From positions 310,001 through 374,000 of the forward strand of contig NZ_CP096019.1 of assembly GCF_023115355.1 (NCBI RefSeq): 64,000 nt of DNA. Direction: 5' to 3'. Every line of letters starts with the position of its first letter. The first letter of the stretch is position 1. The notes under the pieces are model-generated. The model searched no databases, had not been told where the DNA came from, and worked only from the letters and a program-made list of their open reading frames with translations. Made by a program: the position numbers and the translations under genes. This document shows positions 25,980-35,456 of this stretch, piece after piece. The stretch is from Halocatena salina. Its GTDB lineage: Archaea > Halobacteriota > Halobacteria > Halobacteriales > Haloarculaceae.

Positions 25980-28198
25980 CGTGTTAGCCTCACCTCAAAG
26001 GCGGTTTCAAACTCATCCGGTGAGTCGACGAGTGATATCTTACCACCAACACGCTCCACGACTTGTTTGACGATATACAGTCCGAGCCCAGATCCAACAC
26101 TAGTCGGACCTTCAACATCTGTCGTGGAGTACATCGGTTCGAAAATGCGTGTCCGTTCTTCCTTTGAGATGCCGACGCCATTATCAATCACTCGCACCTT
26201 ATGCCAGTCACTCGTATTTTCGGCTTCAAATCGGATCTTACGACCGTCGTCACCAATCGAATCCTCGACGACGGCCTTGATAGCGTTCGTGTATAAATTG
26301 ATCAGAACACCGCTGTAGAGACCAACATTCACCTCGGGCGTCTCTAGTCCGAACCTGATCGCGTTCTCCACCTCTATCTCCCGTCGCTCGGTGTACCGTT
26401 CAAACTTTTCAATAATCATGTTCACTTGTGGCTTGGGCTTGAAACTGGAGTCAGATCCGGATGAGATCTGTTCGACGAACGCCTGGGAGTAACTCAGATG
26501 CGTCTCGAAATCCTCCACTGCCTGTTCTGTATGCTCAATCCGGTCTTGGAACTCGTCGCTGCGGTCCTTCGGTGGTACTTGCTTCCAGTGATCGAGCATG
26601 TCCTTCGCTGAGTCCAAGATCAGGGTTGTCTCATGACTCATGAACGCGGACACGACTCCGAGTAAGTTCATCGATTCAACGGCTTCCCGGGCCTCTTTCT
26701 CGGCCTCATGGTGCTCTTCAACCTGTATCTCAATATCCTCGACTTGGTCAAGTAGTTCCTGTTGTGTTGCTTCCCCGATATCGTCGCTCTCCTGTACAAA
26801 TTCTTTGGTCGAGCTAATTGTGGACGTGGTCTTGTCTTTCTTCTCTTCAGCCTTCTTTTTCTTTTGCTTCTGCTCCTCAAGTCGGTCGATAACACCGAGG
26901 ATTTCGAGGCTCCCCCGCGTGATATCAACGAGCTGTTCGTAGGCGTCGTTTTCGACGAAGCCTTGCCGGTCCATTGACGGCATGAGCCGATCTTTCATCA
27001 CTGTACTGGCAATCTCCTCAGACCGGTAGCTGGAGACGTGGATAGCTCCAAGCACCTGAACTTTCCGCGGTAATTGGAGCATGGCTTGGCTTTCAGTGAT
27101 TTTCCGTTCGCCTTCCGGGAATAATGCCTCGGTTATGGGTGACTCCCAGTTCCGCGAGCGGCGGGCCTGCGCTTGGGATAGACCGAGCCAGTCATCTCCT
27201 TGATCGCCGTATGGGGGCATGCGGAAGTTGTTATCGACAATTCGGATGCCGCCGTTCTCGCTCAGCCAGCTACGGGCCTTTCGTCCGTCCGCAGTCCGCA
27301 TCCCGGCTAGTACACCTTTCCGTCGTGGAATCCACCGAATTTCGCCTTCAATATCGCCGACGAGGTTCTCATCCAGTTCGTATTTGTAGGTGCGGGACTC
27401 GCCGCCTTCGTAGTCGTACTCGTATATTAAGGTTTGACCGTCGACGGTGATTTCTACCTTAGCAACGTATCGTTCGTAGATTTCCTGCGCAACGCTGGTT
27501 CGCGGGGAGCCCTTCCCGGGTGGGGCGAAGTAGACGTTGAATCCAGGGTCTTCATCGTCACTTCCCTCGATTTCCGAAGGTGAAGATTCATACGGTGCCG
27601 ATACGATGTCGAGGACTTTGGCCGAGACTTCCTCCAGTTCTTCCTCGGTCCACTCGTCCTGCAGGTCGGAGATGCGGAGTGTCGTGCCCTCCTCTTCTGC
27701 TGTTGCGCTGGCCTCAATCCGGTAGCTAACTTCCATCTCTTGAAGGCCAGTCCCACTCTCGAACGCTTCCCAGTCGAAATTGGCGATGAGGCGGCGATAC
27801 TCGTCCGCTTCCTCGTAGTAAGCAATAGTCCGGAGCTCTAGGAACAGTCCAAGGTTCCGGACAGCAAACCTGCCGACGCCTTTTGACCCCTGTACTTCCC
27901 GGCTGTAACGCCGCGATGTGGGGTTTCTGTCCCGATTTGAGGTAGCGATAGTCATCCAGAAGTCTTTGAATTCCGCCTCAGTCATTCCATGGCCGTTGTC
28001 CTTGATTATGAGTGCGCTGTTGTTGTCGTTAATCCAGATATTGCACCGGGTTGCGTCGGCGTCGTAGGCATTCTTGATTAGTTCGGCAAGTGCGACATGG
28101 CTGGTGGCGATCAGACGTTCACCCAACTCGGACAGAAGTTGGCTGTCGCTGGTGAATCGAGTTTGCTCCTGTTTGATGATTTGCTGGGACTCAGACAC
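25976..28198 (-). CDS. Double-GHKL ATPase: MutL/MORC/Hsp90-like N-terminus and histidine-kinase-like C-terminus
   Basis: In this 740-aa protein the N-terminal GHKL domain has ALAELIKNAYDADA (N-box), IIKDNGHGM (G1) and QGSKGVGRFAVRNLG (G2), as in MutL, MORC and Hsp90 relatives. A beta-rich middle follows, then a coiled coil rich in Lys and Glu (about 435-510). Next come a DHp-like helix with FMSHETTLIL (candidate phospho-His) and a second GHKL with NLYTNAIKAV, VRVIDNGVGIS, FEPMYST and GSGLGLYIVKQVV. It thus combines a conformational ATPase with a sensor-kinase core. MutL/MORC-like ATPases next to methylases and helicases are known in restriction-like operons. It is followed by a receiver-like gene. 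Confidence 0.8.
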   Translation of the reverse strand: MSESQQIIKQEQTRFTSDSQLLSELGERLIATSHVALAELIKNAYDADATRCNIWINDNNSALIIKDNGHGMTEAEFKDFWMTIATSNRDRNPTSRRYSREVQGSKGVGRFAVRNLGLFLELRTIAYYEEADEYRRLIANFDWEAFESGTGLQEMEVSYRIEASATAEEEGTTLRISDLQDEWTEEELEEVSAKVLDIVSAPYESSPSEIEGSDDEDPGFNVYFAPPGKGSPRTSVAQEIYERYVAKVEITVDGQTLIYEYDYEGGESRTYKYELDENLVGDIEGEIRWIPRRKGVLAGMRTADGRKARSWLSENGGIRIVDNNFRMPPYGDQGDDWLGLSQAQARRSRNWESPITEALFPEGERKITESQAMLQLPRKVQVLGAIHVSSYRSEEIASTVMKDRLMPSMDRQGFVENDAYEQLVDITRGSLEILGVIDRLEEQKQKKKKAEEKKDKTTSTISSTKEFVQESDDIGEATQQELLDQVEDIEIQVEEHHEAEKEAREAVESMNLLGVVSAFMSHETTLILDSAKDMLDHWKQVPPKDRSDEFQDRIEHTEQAVEDFETHLSYSQAFVEQISSGSDSSFKPKPQVNMIIEKFERYTERREIEVENAIRFGLETPEVNVGLYSGVLINLYTNAIKAVVEDSIGDDGRKIRFEAENTSDWHKVRVIDNGVGISKEERTRIFEPMYSTTDVEGPTSVGSGLGLYIVKQVVERVGGKISLVDSPDEFETAFEVRLTR

Positions 28199-28296
28199 GG
28201 TAGCTGCTTATACTATGATAGTCATGGCTAATAAATTATTGAAATCTATTACACCAAGCCACCTTTATCCGCATTCATTGATTAATGGTGTATAGT

Positions 28297-28710
28297 TTAT
28301 AATCTTAAACCAGAAATATCTTCTGGTAGATACTTTTCATAGTCAAAATACCCATTCTCCTCAATCTCACCTGAGATCACCTGCAGACCGCCCTCGAAAT
28401 AACGAATCATCGCCTCTTGCAGTTTGTCTGCGTCCCGATCCGGGTGACGGATTTCGATCAACGTTTTCAGAACATCGTACGGGTCCACTGACTCCGTCGA
28501 CGTCCGATACGGATCTGGTCCGCTAGGTTCCAGCATCTTCTCATCCGCAACCCCGACAGCTATCGCTGTATCCACAACCCGGCCCGTATTGATGCTCACG
28601 TCCTCGCCCTGGAACTCCTCAAAGATATTCCTCCGAACCGTCTCCCACGCATCACGACTCGCACGGATCGTGAATCCTCCCTCGATATTGTCGAAACTCC
28701 CGTTCGGCAT
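28297..28710 (-). CDS. Small unknown protein downstream of the DndD-like ATPase
   Basis: I do not recognise this 137-aa protein. The N-terminus (GGFTIRASRDAWETVRRNIF) looks like a strand-helix unit as in small DNA-binding or oligomerising proteins, and the C-terminus (ENGYFDYEKYLPEDISGLRL) is acidic. It starts one base after the DndD-like gene ends, so it is coupled to it. It may be a partner subunit, as small proteins are in Dnd-type systems; this is inference. Confidence 0.6.
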   Translation of the reverse strand: MPNGSFDNIEGGFTIRASRDAWETVRRNIFEEFQGEDVSINTGRVVDTAIAVGVADEKMLEPSGPDPYRTSTESVDPYDVLKTLIEIRHPDRDADKLQEAMIRYFEGGLQVISGEIEENGYFDYEKYLPEDISGLRL

Positions 28711-28711
28711 C

Positions 28712-30664
28712 TTACTTCACCTCCAGTTGTGAGTTCATCTCTTCATCCGGCCTGATCCGATAATGCTTCCCGATATCCGTCTTGATCGCCGGCCACAGCT
28801 TCTGCAGCTCTGCATCCGTCACCAACAGAATCAGGCCTTCATCTAGTGTGGTGAAGAAGTCACCCTGCGCCTTGCTGTTCTGTAGGTCCAGCCGCCCAGC
28901 CACCGTGTCAAAGACAATCGTTGTCGAATACTTAGCCCATTCATTCAGCCCGAAAATGAAGCTGAGTGCTGTGAGCTGCGCCTCACCAGCAGATGGCGGC
29001 CGATCATCCATAGCCTTCCGTTCTCCGCCCTGCTTGATCAGTTCCAGTACGAAGGAGTCCTCTTCCCCGGGATCGCCCCGAAAATCAATGCCCCTATATC
29101 GACCTTTGATAAACTCCGACTGCGATACCTGCTCAAACACCGCATTCATCTCTTGCTTGATCTTGTCCCGTTTCTGCTGGATATGCTCGTGCCGGATCGT
29201 GTCGAGATGATCGATTGCCATCTCGGCTGCCTTGATCTTCGCCCGAATCCTCTTGTACGCTTGCTCCCCATCCTTCCGCTGTTTCTCATTCCTCTTCTGC
29301 TCAATCTCGTTGTCTAGCTCTTGAGTCCGTTCACGAACATCGTTCCACTCATCATCCAGTTCTTCCTGTTTCCGGTTCAGACTCCGCAGCATCTCCTCGT
29401 ACTGCTCCTTCTGCCCTTCCTGTGGCCGCCCACCATATTCCTGTAACAGTTCATTCTGTTCCTGCTCCTTCGTCCGAATATCTTCTCGCAGTTCCTGCAC
29501 CCGGTTTGCCGCCCTTACTGGGGAAACATTCGGCCGCGGCGCATCTGATAACCGCCGATGCTTTTCCCGACAGTCCGTAACCTTTCGGGTCAGCTCGACC
29601 TCTGTTTCCTCGACTTCATCCTGGAAGTTGACATCAGGGACCTTCTGAACGTGATCGTTGCCACAGATCGGGCACTCACCTTCCTTCTGGACCTGTCGCT
29701 GTAACCGTTGGACGATATCCTGCTTCTGGAGTGTCGACCGCAACTTTTCGTAGTGTTCTTCTTGCTCCCGTAGCTGCTCTCGTGCCTCTGCGATCGGCTC
29801 AGACAGGATTCCGACATGGATATCCTCCCAAGCTTCCTTCATCTTCTCCGCAGTCTCACGCTGTTCACGTTCCAGATTTCGTATCTCTTCATCGTACGTA
29901 TTTAGCTCATCAATCAGTTCCTCGTTGTACTGCTCCAGTTCCCCCCGGGTCTCCTCGATATCGTCGGCGACCTCCTGCCGTTCCTCACGTAGTTCCTCAC
30001 GGCGCTCTCGAAGTTCCCGACGTTCCTCCCGTAGTTCACTGATACGATCATCAAGTTCGCTGCGCTCATCGCGCTCGTTTTCGATCCGGTCCCGTTCCGG
30101 CTCGTACCGGTCTTTGATTAAGGACTGCAGATCCTCTCGGGCGTTGATGATCGCCTCGTGTTTCAAGACAGTCTCTATATCATCTTTCACCTCAACCCCT
30201 GTGTCGTCATCGATCAGGTTCTGGATTATTTCCCCATCTAGAAAGAAAAAATCCTTCAGCTGCTCAGGCAGCAGGTCACGGATGTACTCATCCGCGTCTT
30301 CGCCTTCCCGCCGGGTATCGCCGTCGATAATGAGCACCCGTTTCTCGTGGGCCTCCTTTCGATCTTGATTGAACCGATCGATCTCTCGGTGCAGGATGTG
30401 GTCGCGGCCCTCTTCCTCGAACTTTATTCGGACTCCCATCCGCTCGTCGCCGTTCTCCCGAGCAGTTTCATTCCAGTTGGTTTTGTAGTTCGTTGTTGGG
30501 CCTTCACCACCGTATAATCCCCATTGAACCGCACGATGGAAACTCGTCTTCCCGGCGCCCTGTGGCCCCTCAATAATGTGAATATGGCCGTCCGTATCCA
30601 CCAGATCGACCTCGACATTCCGATACGGCCTGAAATTAGTGATTTCAATATGGCGAAGTTGCAT
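28712..30664 (-). CDS. DndD/Rad50-like ABC ATPase with zinc hook
   Basis: This 650-aa protein begins LRHIEITNFRPYRNVEV and has Walker A EGPQGAGKTSFH (about residue 33). It has the DndD-type LKDFFFLDGEIIQNL segment, long coiled coils (about 185-310 and 350-500) and a Rad50-like zinc hook CPICG at about 338. The ATPase signature is PSAGEAQLTALSF, and Walker B/D-loop is IVFDTVAGRLD, where GRLD is characteristic of DndD-like proteins rather than Rad50. Such ATPases act in phosphorothioate-linked and other antiviral systems, sensing or remodelling DNA. No dndA-E or ssp sulphur genes are nearby. It sits between a 61-aa and a 137-aa gene in the same operon. Confidence 0.85.
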   Translation of the reverse strand: MQLRHIEITNFRPYRNVEVDLVDTDGHIHIIEGPQGAGKTSFHRAVQWGLYGGEGPTTNYKTNWNETARENGDERMGVRIKFEEEGRDHILHREIDRFNQDRKEAHEKRVLIIDGDTRREGEDADEYIRDLLPEQLKDFFFLDGEIIQNLIDDDTGVEVKDDIETVLKHEAIINAREDLQSLIKDRYEPERDRIENERDERSELDDRISELREERRELRERREELREERQEVADDIEETRGELEQYNEELIDELNTYDEEIRNLEREQRETAEKMKEAWEDIHVGILSEPIAEAREQLREQEEHYEKLRSTLQKQDIVQRLQRQVQKEGECPICGNDHVQKVPDVNFQDEVEETEVELTRKVTDCREKHRRLSDAPRPNVSPVRAANRVQELREDIRTKEQEQNELLQEYGGRPQEGQKEQYEEMLRSLNRKQEELDDEWNDVRERTQELDNEIEQKRNEKQRKDGEQAYKRIRAKIKAAEMAIDHLDTIRHEHIQQKRDKIKQEMNAVFEQVSQSEFIKGRYRGIDFRGDPGEEDSFVLELIKQGGERKAMDDRPPSAGEAQLTALSFIFGLNEWAKYSTTIVFDTVAGRLDLQNSKAQGDFFTTLDEGLILLVTDAELQKLWPAIKTDIGKHYRIRPDEEMNSQLEVK

Positions 30665-30678
30665 CGTTCCTCCTGTGA

Positions 30679-30864
30679 TTACACGTCCTCCGCGTCGTTG
30701 AGATATTCCTCGGTGTATTCGTCCATTTGATCCAGCTTCCCGTACCGGGGTTGCTGGATCTTATCAACCTGCCAGTCGAGGATATTCTTCAGGAGATTCT
30801 GCTCACTCAGGTCGGAAATCTCTTCATCGATAAGACGCTCCAGATCAGGATCTAGGCTCGGCAT
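30679..30864 (-). CDS. 61-aa acidic protein within the defence-like operon
   Basis: The gene begins 2 bp after the PLD-helicase ends and stops 14 bp before the DndD-like gene starts, so it is clearly placed in the operon. The product is helical and acidic (LDPDLERLIDEEISDLSEQN at the start, MDEYTEEYLNDAEDV at the end). It has no catalytic motif. It may be a small bridging subunit between helicase and ATPase. No family is recognised. Confidence 0.55.
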   Translation of the reverse strand: MPSLDPDLERLIDEEISDLSEQNLLKNILDWQVDKIQQPRYGKLDQMDEYTEEYLNDAEDV

Positions 30865-30866
30865 GC

Positions 30867-32978
30867 TTATTGGTACATCGCTAATGCATTTTGCAACCTA
30901 ATAAGTATCAGGTCATTCCTCTCCCAGTTATATGCTTCCTTGTTCATTCGCCGCACACGATTGATTTCCTTCTCGATTAGACTGATTTCATACCCTGAGA
31001 GGTCAGTATCGCCGTTCTCAAGTAATTCCTGAGACACGGGAAGTGTGATGAAATCATGGATAACTGCTTTTCGATCCTCCTCGGACTTACGCAGGACGCG
31101 TCCCCGTCGCTGGACCGCTTCTCGATATGATAATGAATTTGATATTAAAATGGCAGAATCACATTGCGGAATGTCGACTCCTTCCGTCAGAACATCGATC
31201 GATGTCAAGGTATCAATCGTCCCGTTCTCGAAGTCTTCCCGGAAATTATCTCGATCTTCCGGGGAAAGGCTCCCAAAAAATAGCCCAACACGGCGAGTTG
31301 AGTTCTCGTCGATCGCCCGCTTAACTCGCCGTGCATGTGCCCGGGTGTTACAGAAAATCATCGTCTTCTTCCCAGCATCACTAATAATATCGGTGACCAC
31401 CGAATCCTTCGCAGTTGCTTCCTTGGCGATATTCGCTCGCTTCATGATCTTCCCACGGAGCGGCTGGTGCTGATCCGCCGTTTCCAGCAACGGTTGGTCG
31501 TCGTATTCCTGATGCTTCTGATACATGTCCATAATCTGCTTCGACAGCTTGAGATACTCATCGCGTTCGTATCTAGTCAGAGAAACTATATGTACGTAAT
31601 ACCGGTATTCGCTTAGCACCTCGTAGTCGTGAATCGCCTCTTCAAGCAGGATTACATCCCGCATCGATCCAAAATAGGACTCTATGAACTGGTCACCTTC
31701 ATCATCCCGTTCCGGTGTCGCGCTAAGCCCGAGGCGGCCCCCAGCCGCGTCGAACTGACGGAGAATGCCCCGGCGCTGTTCCGCTCCGACGTTGTGTACC
31801 TCATCGGCAATGAGAACCCGCTGCTCTGGGTGAGTATGATCCGACACGATATCGAACAGGTCCCCCATCGTCGTCGGATGCATCGTTGAGACAGCAATCA
31901 AGGGCGTAGACTGATCCGAGACTAACGCCTGATATAGTATTTTCCGCCAGCTCGGGTTCTCGCCGACACACCGGATGACGCGGGACATTGGGAAGAATTG
32001 GCCGATATTATCCTGATTATCCCATTGTTCAACGAGATCCGTCGTCGGTGCTAGCACGATGACGACACTATCCGGTGCTGCGATATCACGTGCCGCGAAC
32101 AGAGAGGTCCACGTCTTCCCTGCGCCAGTGGCGTGCTCCAGTAGAATTCGGTTCCTGTTCTCTTTGAACCGCTCGATTGCGCGCTGCTGATATGGGTATG
32201 GATTGGGAAGTTCCGCTCCGCCGTCATCGTCTTCCTGGAGCTCCTCGTTGATCTGGGCCACGACCACTTCCCAGTCCGGTTCCGTATCGGGCTTGAACTG
32301 CAGCAGGTCCCGTTCGATCGCCTCCGGCAGTTTCATCACTATGGAGTCCAGTGCATCGTCAAACCACAACTGCTCAAACTCCTCGCGGTGGCTCGAAACC
32401 CGTCGCTGTTCATCCCATTTCTCCTCCGTGTTTGATACCCAGCTCCGGTTGACGCTGATCGACTCGCGGTTCCGTCGGAGAGCTTTGAATGATTCGTTCG
32501 GCGAGCCGACAATCGAGATGCTGTCACCCTGAGTATCCGTAAAAATCGCCAGCTTCTGGTGCCACGCACCGTATTCGTTGCCACGGACATTCCCTTCCTC
32601 ATCACGGACTGCACCGAGCTTAAAATCCAGATGTCCTTCGGCAACCAGCCACGCCAATGCCTCTGAGACAGCCTCCGAGTATCCGTCCCTGATCGCATCC
32701 CAGTTAATTATGTCAATCAGGACGTCATCGGCCTGCCCGCGCTCAATCGCGTCGGTATCCTCCTCAAACAACTCGACACCGGTTATAATCCTCATCACGC
32801 CGTCGTTCTTGACGAAGGTCTCCAGCCCCTCCGCAAAAATTGAGAGTACTGCAGAGCTGAAATCGCCCGTAATTCGGTCGTACTGGATACTATTCTCCAG
32901 TGCTGGGATAAAGACATCCCGTAAATGGTCATGGTGTCCTGGGTAATATCCTTTCCACGATCGATCTCGGATCCCCAT
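30867..32978 (-). CDS. SF2 helicase with N-terminal phospholipase-D-like nuclease domain
   Basis: In this 703-aa protein the N-terminal 230 residues resemble the PLD/endonuclease fold, with a His-X-Lys pair in AWHQKLAIF and a following GSPNES. The helicase part has YPYQQRAIERF (Q-motif region), EHATGAGKTWTS (Walker A), LAPTTDLVEQW, LIADEVHNVG (DEVH box), LGLSATPERDDEG and the C-terminal REAVQRRGRVLRKS (arginine fingers). PLD-helicase fusions occur in many antiphage and restriction-like loci, as DNA translocases that cleave. It lies 31 bp downstream of the methylase gene and 2 bp upstream of the 61-aa gene. Confidence 0.85.
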   Translation of the reverse strand: MGIRDRSWKGYYPGHHDHLRDVFIPALENSIQYDRITGDFSSAVLSIFAEGLETFVKNDGVMRIITGVELFEEDTDAIERGQADDVLIDIINWDAIRDGYSEAVSEALAWLVAEGHLDFKLGAVRDEEGNVRGNEYGAWHQKLAIFTDTQGDSISIVGSPNESFKALRRNRESISVNRSWVSNTEEKWDEQRRVSSHREEFEQLWFDDALDSIVMKLPEAIERDLLQFKPDTEPDWEVVVAQINEELQEDDDGGAELPNPYPYQQRAIERFKENRNRILLEHATGAGKTWTSLFAARDIAAPDSVVIVLAPTTDLVEQWDNQDNIGQFFPMSRVIRCVGENPSWRKILYQALVSDQSTPLIAVSTMHPTTMGDLFDIVSDHTHPEQRVLIADEVHNVGAEQRRGILRQFDAAGGRLGLSATPERDDEGDQFIESYFGSMRDVILLEEAIHDYEVLSEYRYYVHIVSLTRYERDEYLKLSKQIMDMYQKHQEYDDQPLLETADQHQPLRGKIMKRANIAKEATAKDSVVTDIISDAGKKTMIFCNTRAHARRVKRAIDENSTRRVGLFFGSLSPEDRDNFREDFENGTIDTLTSIDVLTEGVDIPQCDSAILISNSLSYREAVQRRGRVLRKSEEDRKAVIHDFITLPVSQELLENGDTDLSGYEISLIEKEINRVRRMNKEAYNWERNDLILIRLQNALAMYQ

Positions 32979-33009
32979 CTAATCGGGCTTATATTCTACA
33001 TGAAAGACC

Positions 33010-35157
33010 TTAATCCGTTCCCCGCCGAGGAAGGTCTAACGTCTGCTGTCCGGGACTAATCACCTCGATTACTTTTTCATCAAGTTCCTGCATCTCTGCG
33101 TCGACGTTCCTGTCGTTATCCCGGGACGCCTCACACACCTCCCGAAACTTCCGGGACAATGCCGTCGCCTCTCCCGTGGACAGGTCGTCAGGGTCGACAA
33201 TGGGGAGGTCCTTCAGCTCGTTCGGCTCAATCTTGTGCAGTCCACGGGAGTAAGTGCGGCCACTCCGTTTGGCGATAGCGTTCGCTACACTGCTGTTCAG
33301 ATAGGCGAGCAGTGCTTCAACCTCCGTATCCTCATATCCGTCGAGGAAGACGTTGTGCAGATTGTTGAGACTGACTACACCCGCCTTGTTGTGGATGAAT
33401 TGGAAGCCGTCTTTGCTCATGTAGGTGACGAGGATGGATGCCGCGTCCCGTTGATCGACGACGTACCATGGCGTCCGGTTTTGCGCGAGATAGCTGTTGG
33501 CGGCTCCGTTCTCTTCACCGTGTTCCAGGTATGCCTGTAACTCCGGGTCGTCAATGTCGGTGATTGGTTCGCCGTCCTCGTCATAACAGTAGAGCAACCA
33601 CGCTTCATCCCCGTCGCGCAGCCACTGCTTCCAGTTCTCGTGTTCTCGGAGGTCATAATCTGATACGCCCTTCGTTCGCCGAATCAAGGGGACGAGATAC
33701 TCCTCGTTAAGCCCCCATTCGTCGACTTCGGCCTGTGTCAGACAGAAGTAGTCATTTTTTCCGGTTGCGATACCACGCTTGATATCAGCGATCTCCCGGA
33801 ACGGCTTCAGGCCGGGAATGGCGTCAACTGATTCTGGATCGATGTACTCGGTCCAGTTGAACTCGGGCATGAGTTCGCGTTGCGCTACCTGATTCACAAA
33901 CCCATACGACATTTTGCCCTGCACATCGCCACCCACTGCCTCAAATAGTGGTTCTGCTCCTGGCCACTTGTCAGCTCGCACGAACGTAGTCGCGCAGTTA
34001 CTCTCCTCGTCTACGTTTTTCTCCAGAAACGTGATGCACGGATCAGTATCGACATTCTCGAATACTGGAATATCACCGTCCAGCAGGATCATCCCGTGGA
34101 TGTCGAAATGATCGAGTAGGAATGTTCGGAGAGTAATGCCGTAGTTCGTTTCCAGGAACCGGGCAGGGGTGATGAACGCCATACGGCCACCGGCGTTCAG
34201 GAATTGTGCCGCATGGACGAAGAAGTAGTGATACATCGGTGCTTTCTGCGAGATCTCCATCCCAGCCTCGTCTTCCGCGATACGGTTGATGCGATTCTTC
34301 TTCTCACGACTCAGCTCGTGACTTCGGGAATACGGCGGATTGGAGACAACAGCGTCCATTTTCGGGGGGACGTGGGGGTTCTGCTGGTCGGGCCGTTGTG
34401 GTTGGCCTTCGGTGCTTGTCTCCATGAAGTCGTCCTGGATGAAGTTTGGTGATCCTTCCCCGTTGGTGAGTTTCAGCGCAGTCGACGACATCACGGTCGC
34501 CAACTCACTCAGATCTACTCCCCACATTTCATCGACATGAGCGTCTCCCTCGGCGGTGTGTTTTGCGTCGTACATCGCTGCGGTCAACACGCCTGCCCCG
34601 ATTCCGGGATCAAGAACCTGGTCACCACCCCGCTGGACGGCCCAGTCTGCCATGAATTCGGCAATATACATCGGAGTCCGAAACTGGCCGAGTCGGCGTC
34701 GTGCCTCCTGTGGCACCAATGATTCAAAGATACGCCCTACTTCGTCAATGGAGGCCTCACGGTTAATGAGGTGGTGTCGTGCCTCAAGTAGTGGGGCAAA
34801 CACAGATTCGCCGACGGGTTCGATGAGGCAGTCGAGAACATTCTCCTTAAACGCCTGATCCTGAGTTTCGGCATGTGCATGTGTCAGGCATGAATAAAGA
34901 TCTGTATTACTGGAAAGTGGCTGAAGGTCCTTTCCGGCATCACGGTAGAGTTTGTAAAGTGTGATTTTGAGCAAACAGTTGAAGCAAGCCAACTGACAAA
35001 CAGTCCCCTCGGGATCGGTGACGCGTGTGAGACCATGGGATTCCATCCATTCTGATAATTTGTGAGAAAATTGGGGATCAGAATTGACATCGATATTTTT
35101 ATCAATATTCTCAGCAACATCCCTGATGGCAGATATTAAAGTTGTTTCCTTGCTCAT
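33010..35157 (-). CDS. N6-adenine DNA methyltransferase (type I/IIG-like, Eco57I-type)
   Basis: This 715-aa protein has RRLGQFRTPMYIAEFMADW before the SAM-binding motif I (VLDPGIGAGVLTAAMYD, about residue 181). Motif IV is NPPYSR (about residue 276), typical of amino-methyltransferases of adenine. The second half resembles a target-recognition region (FREIADIKRGIATGKNDYFC, then AYLNSSVANAIAKRSGR). There is no nuclease motif that I can see, so it probably marks self DNA while other operon members attack unmarked DNA. It is the first clear gene of the eight-gene operon. ATG at 35157. Confidence 0.85.
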   Translation of the reverse strand: MSKETTLISAIRDVAENIDKNIDVNSDPQFSHKLSEWMESHGLTRVTDPEGTVCQLACFNCLLKITLYKLYRDAGKDLQPLSSNTDLYSCLTHAHAETQDQAFKENVLDCLIEPVGESVFAPLLEARHHLINREASIDEVGRIFESLVPQEARRRLGQFRTPMYIAEFMADWAVQRGGDQVLDPGIGAGVLTAAMYDAKHTAEGDAHVDEMWGVDLSELATVMSSTALKLTNGEGSPNFIQDDFMETSTEGQPQRPDQQNPHVPPKMDAVVSNPPYSRSHELSREKKNRINRIAEDEAGMEISQKAPMYHYFFVHAAQFLNAGGRMAFITPARFLETNYGITLRTFLLDHFDIHGMILLDGDIPVFENVDTDPCITFLEKNVDEESNCATTFVRADKWPGAEPLFEAVGGDVQGKMSYGFVNQVAQRELMPEFNWTEYIDPESVDAIPGLKPFREIADIKRGIATGKNDYFCLTQAEVDEWGLNEEYLVPLIRRTKGVSDYDLREHENWKQWLRDGDEAWLLYCYDEDGEPITDIDDPELQAYLEHGEENGAANSYLAQNRTPWYVVDQRDAASILVTYMSKDGFQFIHNKAGVVSLNNLHNVFLDGYEDTEVEALLAYLNSSVANAIAKRSGRTYSRGLHKIEPNELKDLPIVDPDDLSTGEATALSRKFREVCEASRDNDRNVDAEMQELDEKVIEVISPGQQTLDLPRRGTD

Positions 35158-35456
35158 GAGTAGACTTGAAAGGATCCTTGTTGGATAGTACTGTTATGAA
35201 CCACCCATATTAAGATAGTGTTGATAAAGACAGCCATCTCCCCTCCAATCACTTGAACAACCTGCTTCCGCGACCGTTCAGGGATCGTCTCAACCTGCTC
35301 GTGGATCAGATTACTGAATCCGATATCACCTCCAACCGCGCCGTGAATAAAACTACGTCGGGACGCCAGCTCGTGAATTGGCGTACTCAATCCACCGAGG
35401 TCGGCATAGCTTACCCCATCGCATGCATGATCAAACCAACGGTCCCTCCAACCCAA
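35154..35456 (-). CDS. Possible small ORF overlapping the methylase start
   Basis: This open frame of 100 codons ends in a TGA that overlaps the ATG of the methylase gene (ATGA), as in coupled genes. It could start at TTG 35456 or at later codons. The sequence is not strongly acidic and no family is recognised. One hydrophobic stretch (MAVFINTILIWVV) could cross the membrane. Coding status is doubtful. The rest of the gap up to 35689 holds no gene that I can support. Confidence 0.25.
   Translation of the reverse strand: MGWRDRWFDHACDGVSYADLGGLSTPIHELASRRSFIHGAVGGDIGFSNLIHEQVETIPERSRKQVVQVIGGEMAVFINTILIWVVHNSTIQQGSFQVYS

Noticed and set aside
24106-35157. Label as DISARM, BREX or Dnd/Ssp
   Set aside because: No DUF1998, PglZ, BrxC, sulphur-transfer (dndA-E) or ssp genes are present; only the DndD-like ATPase, PLD-helicase and methylase are shared in a general way.
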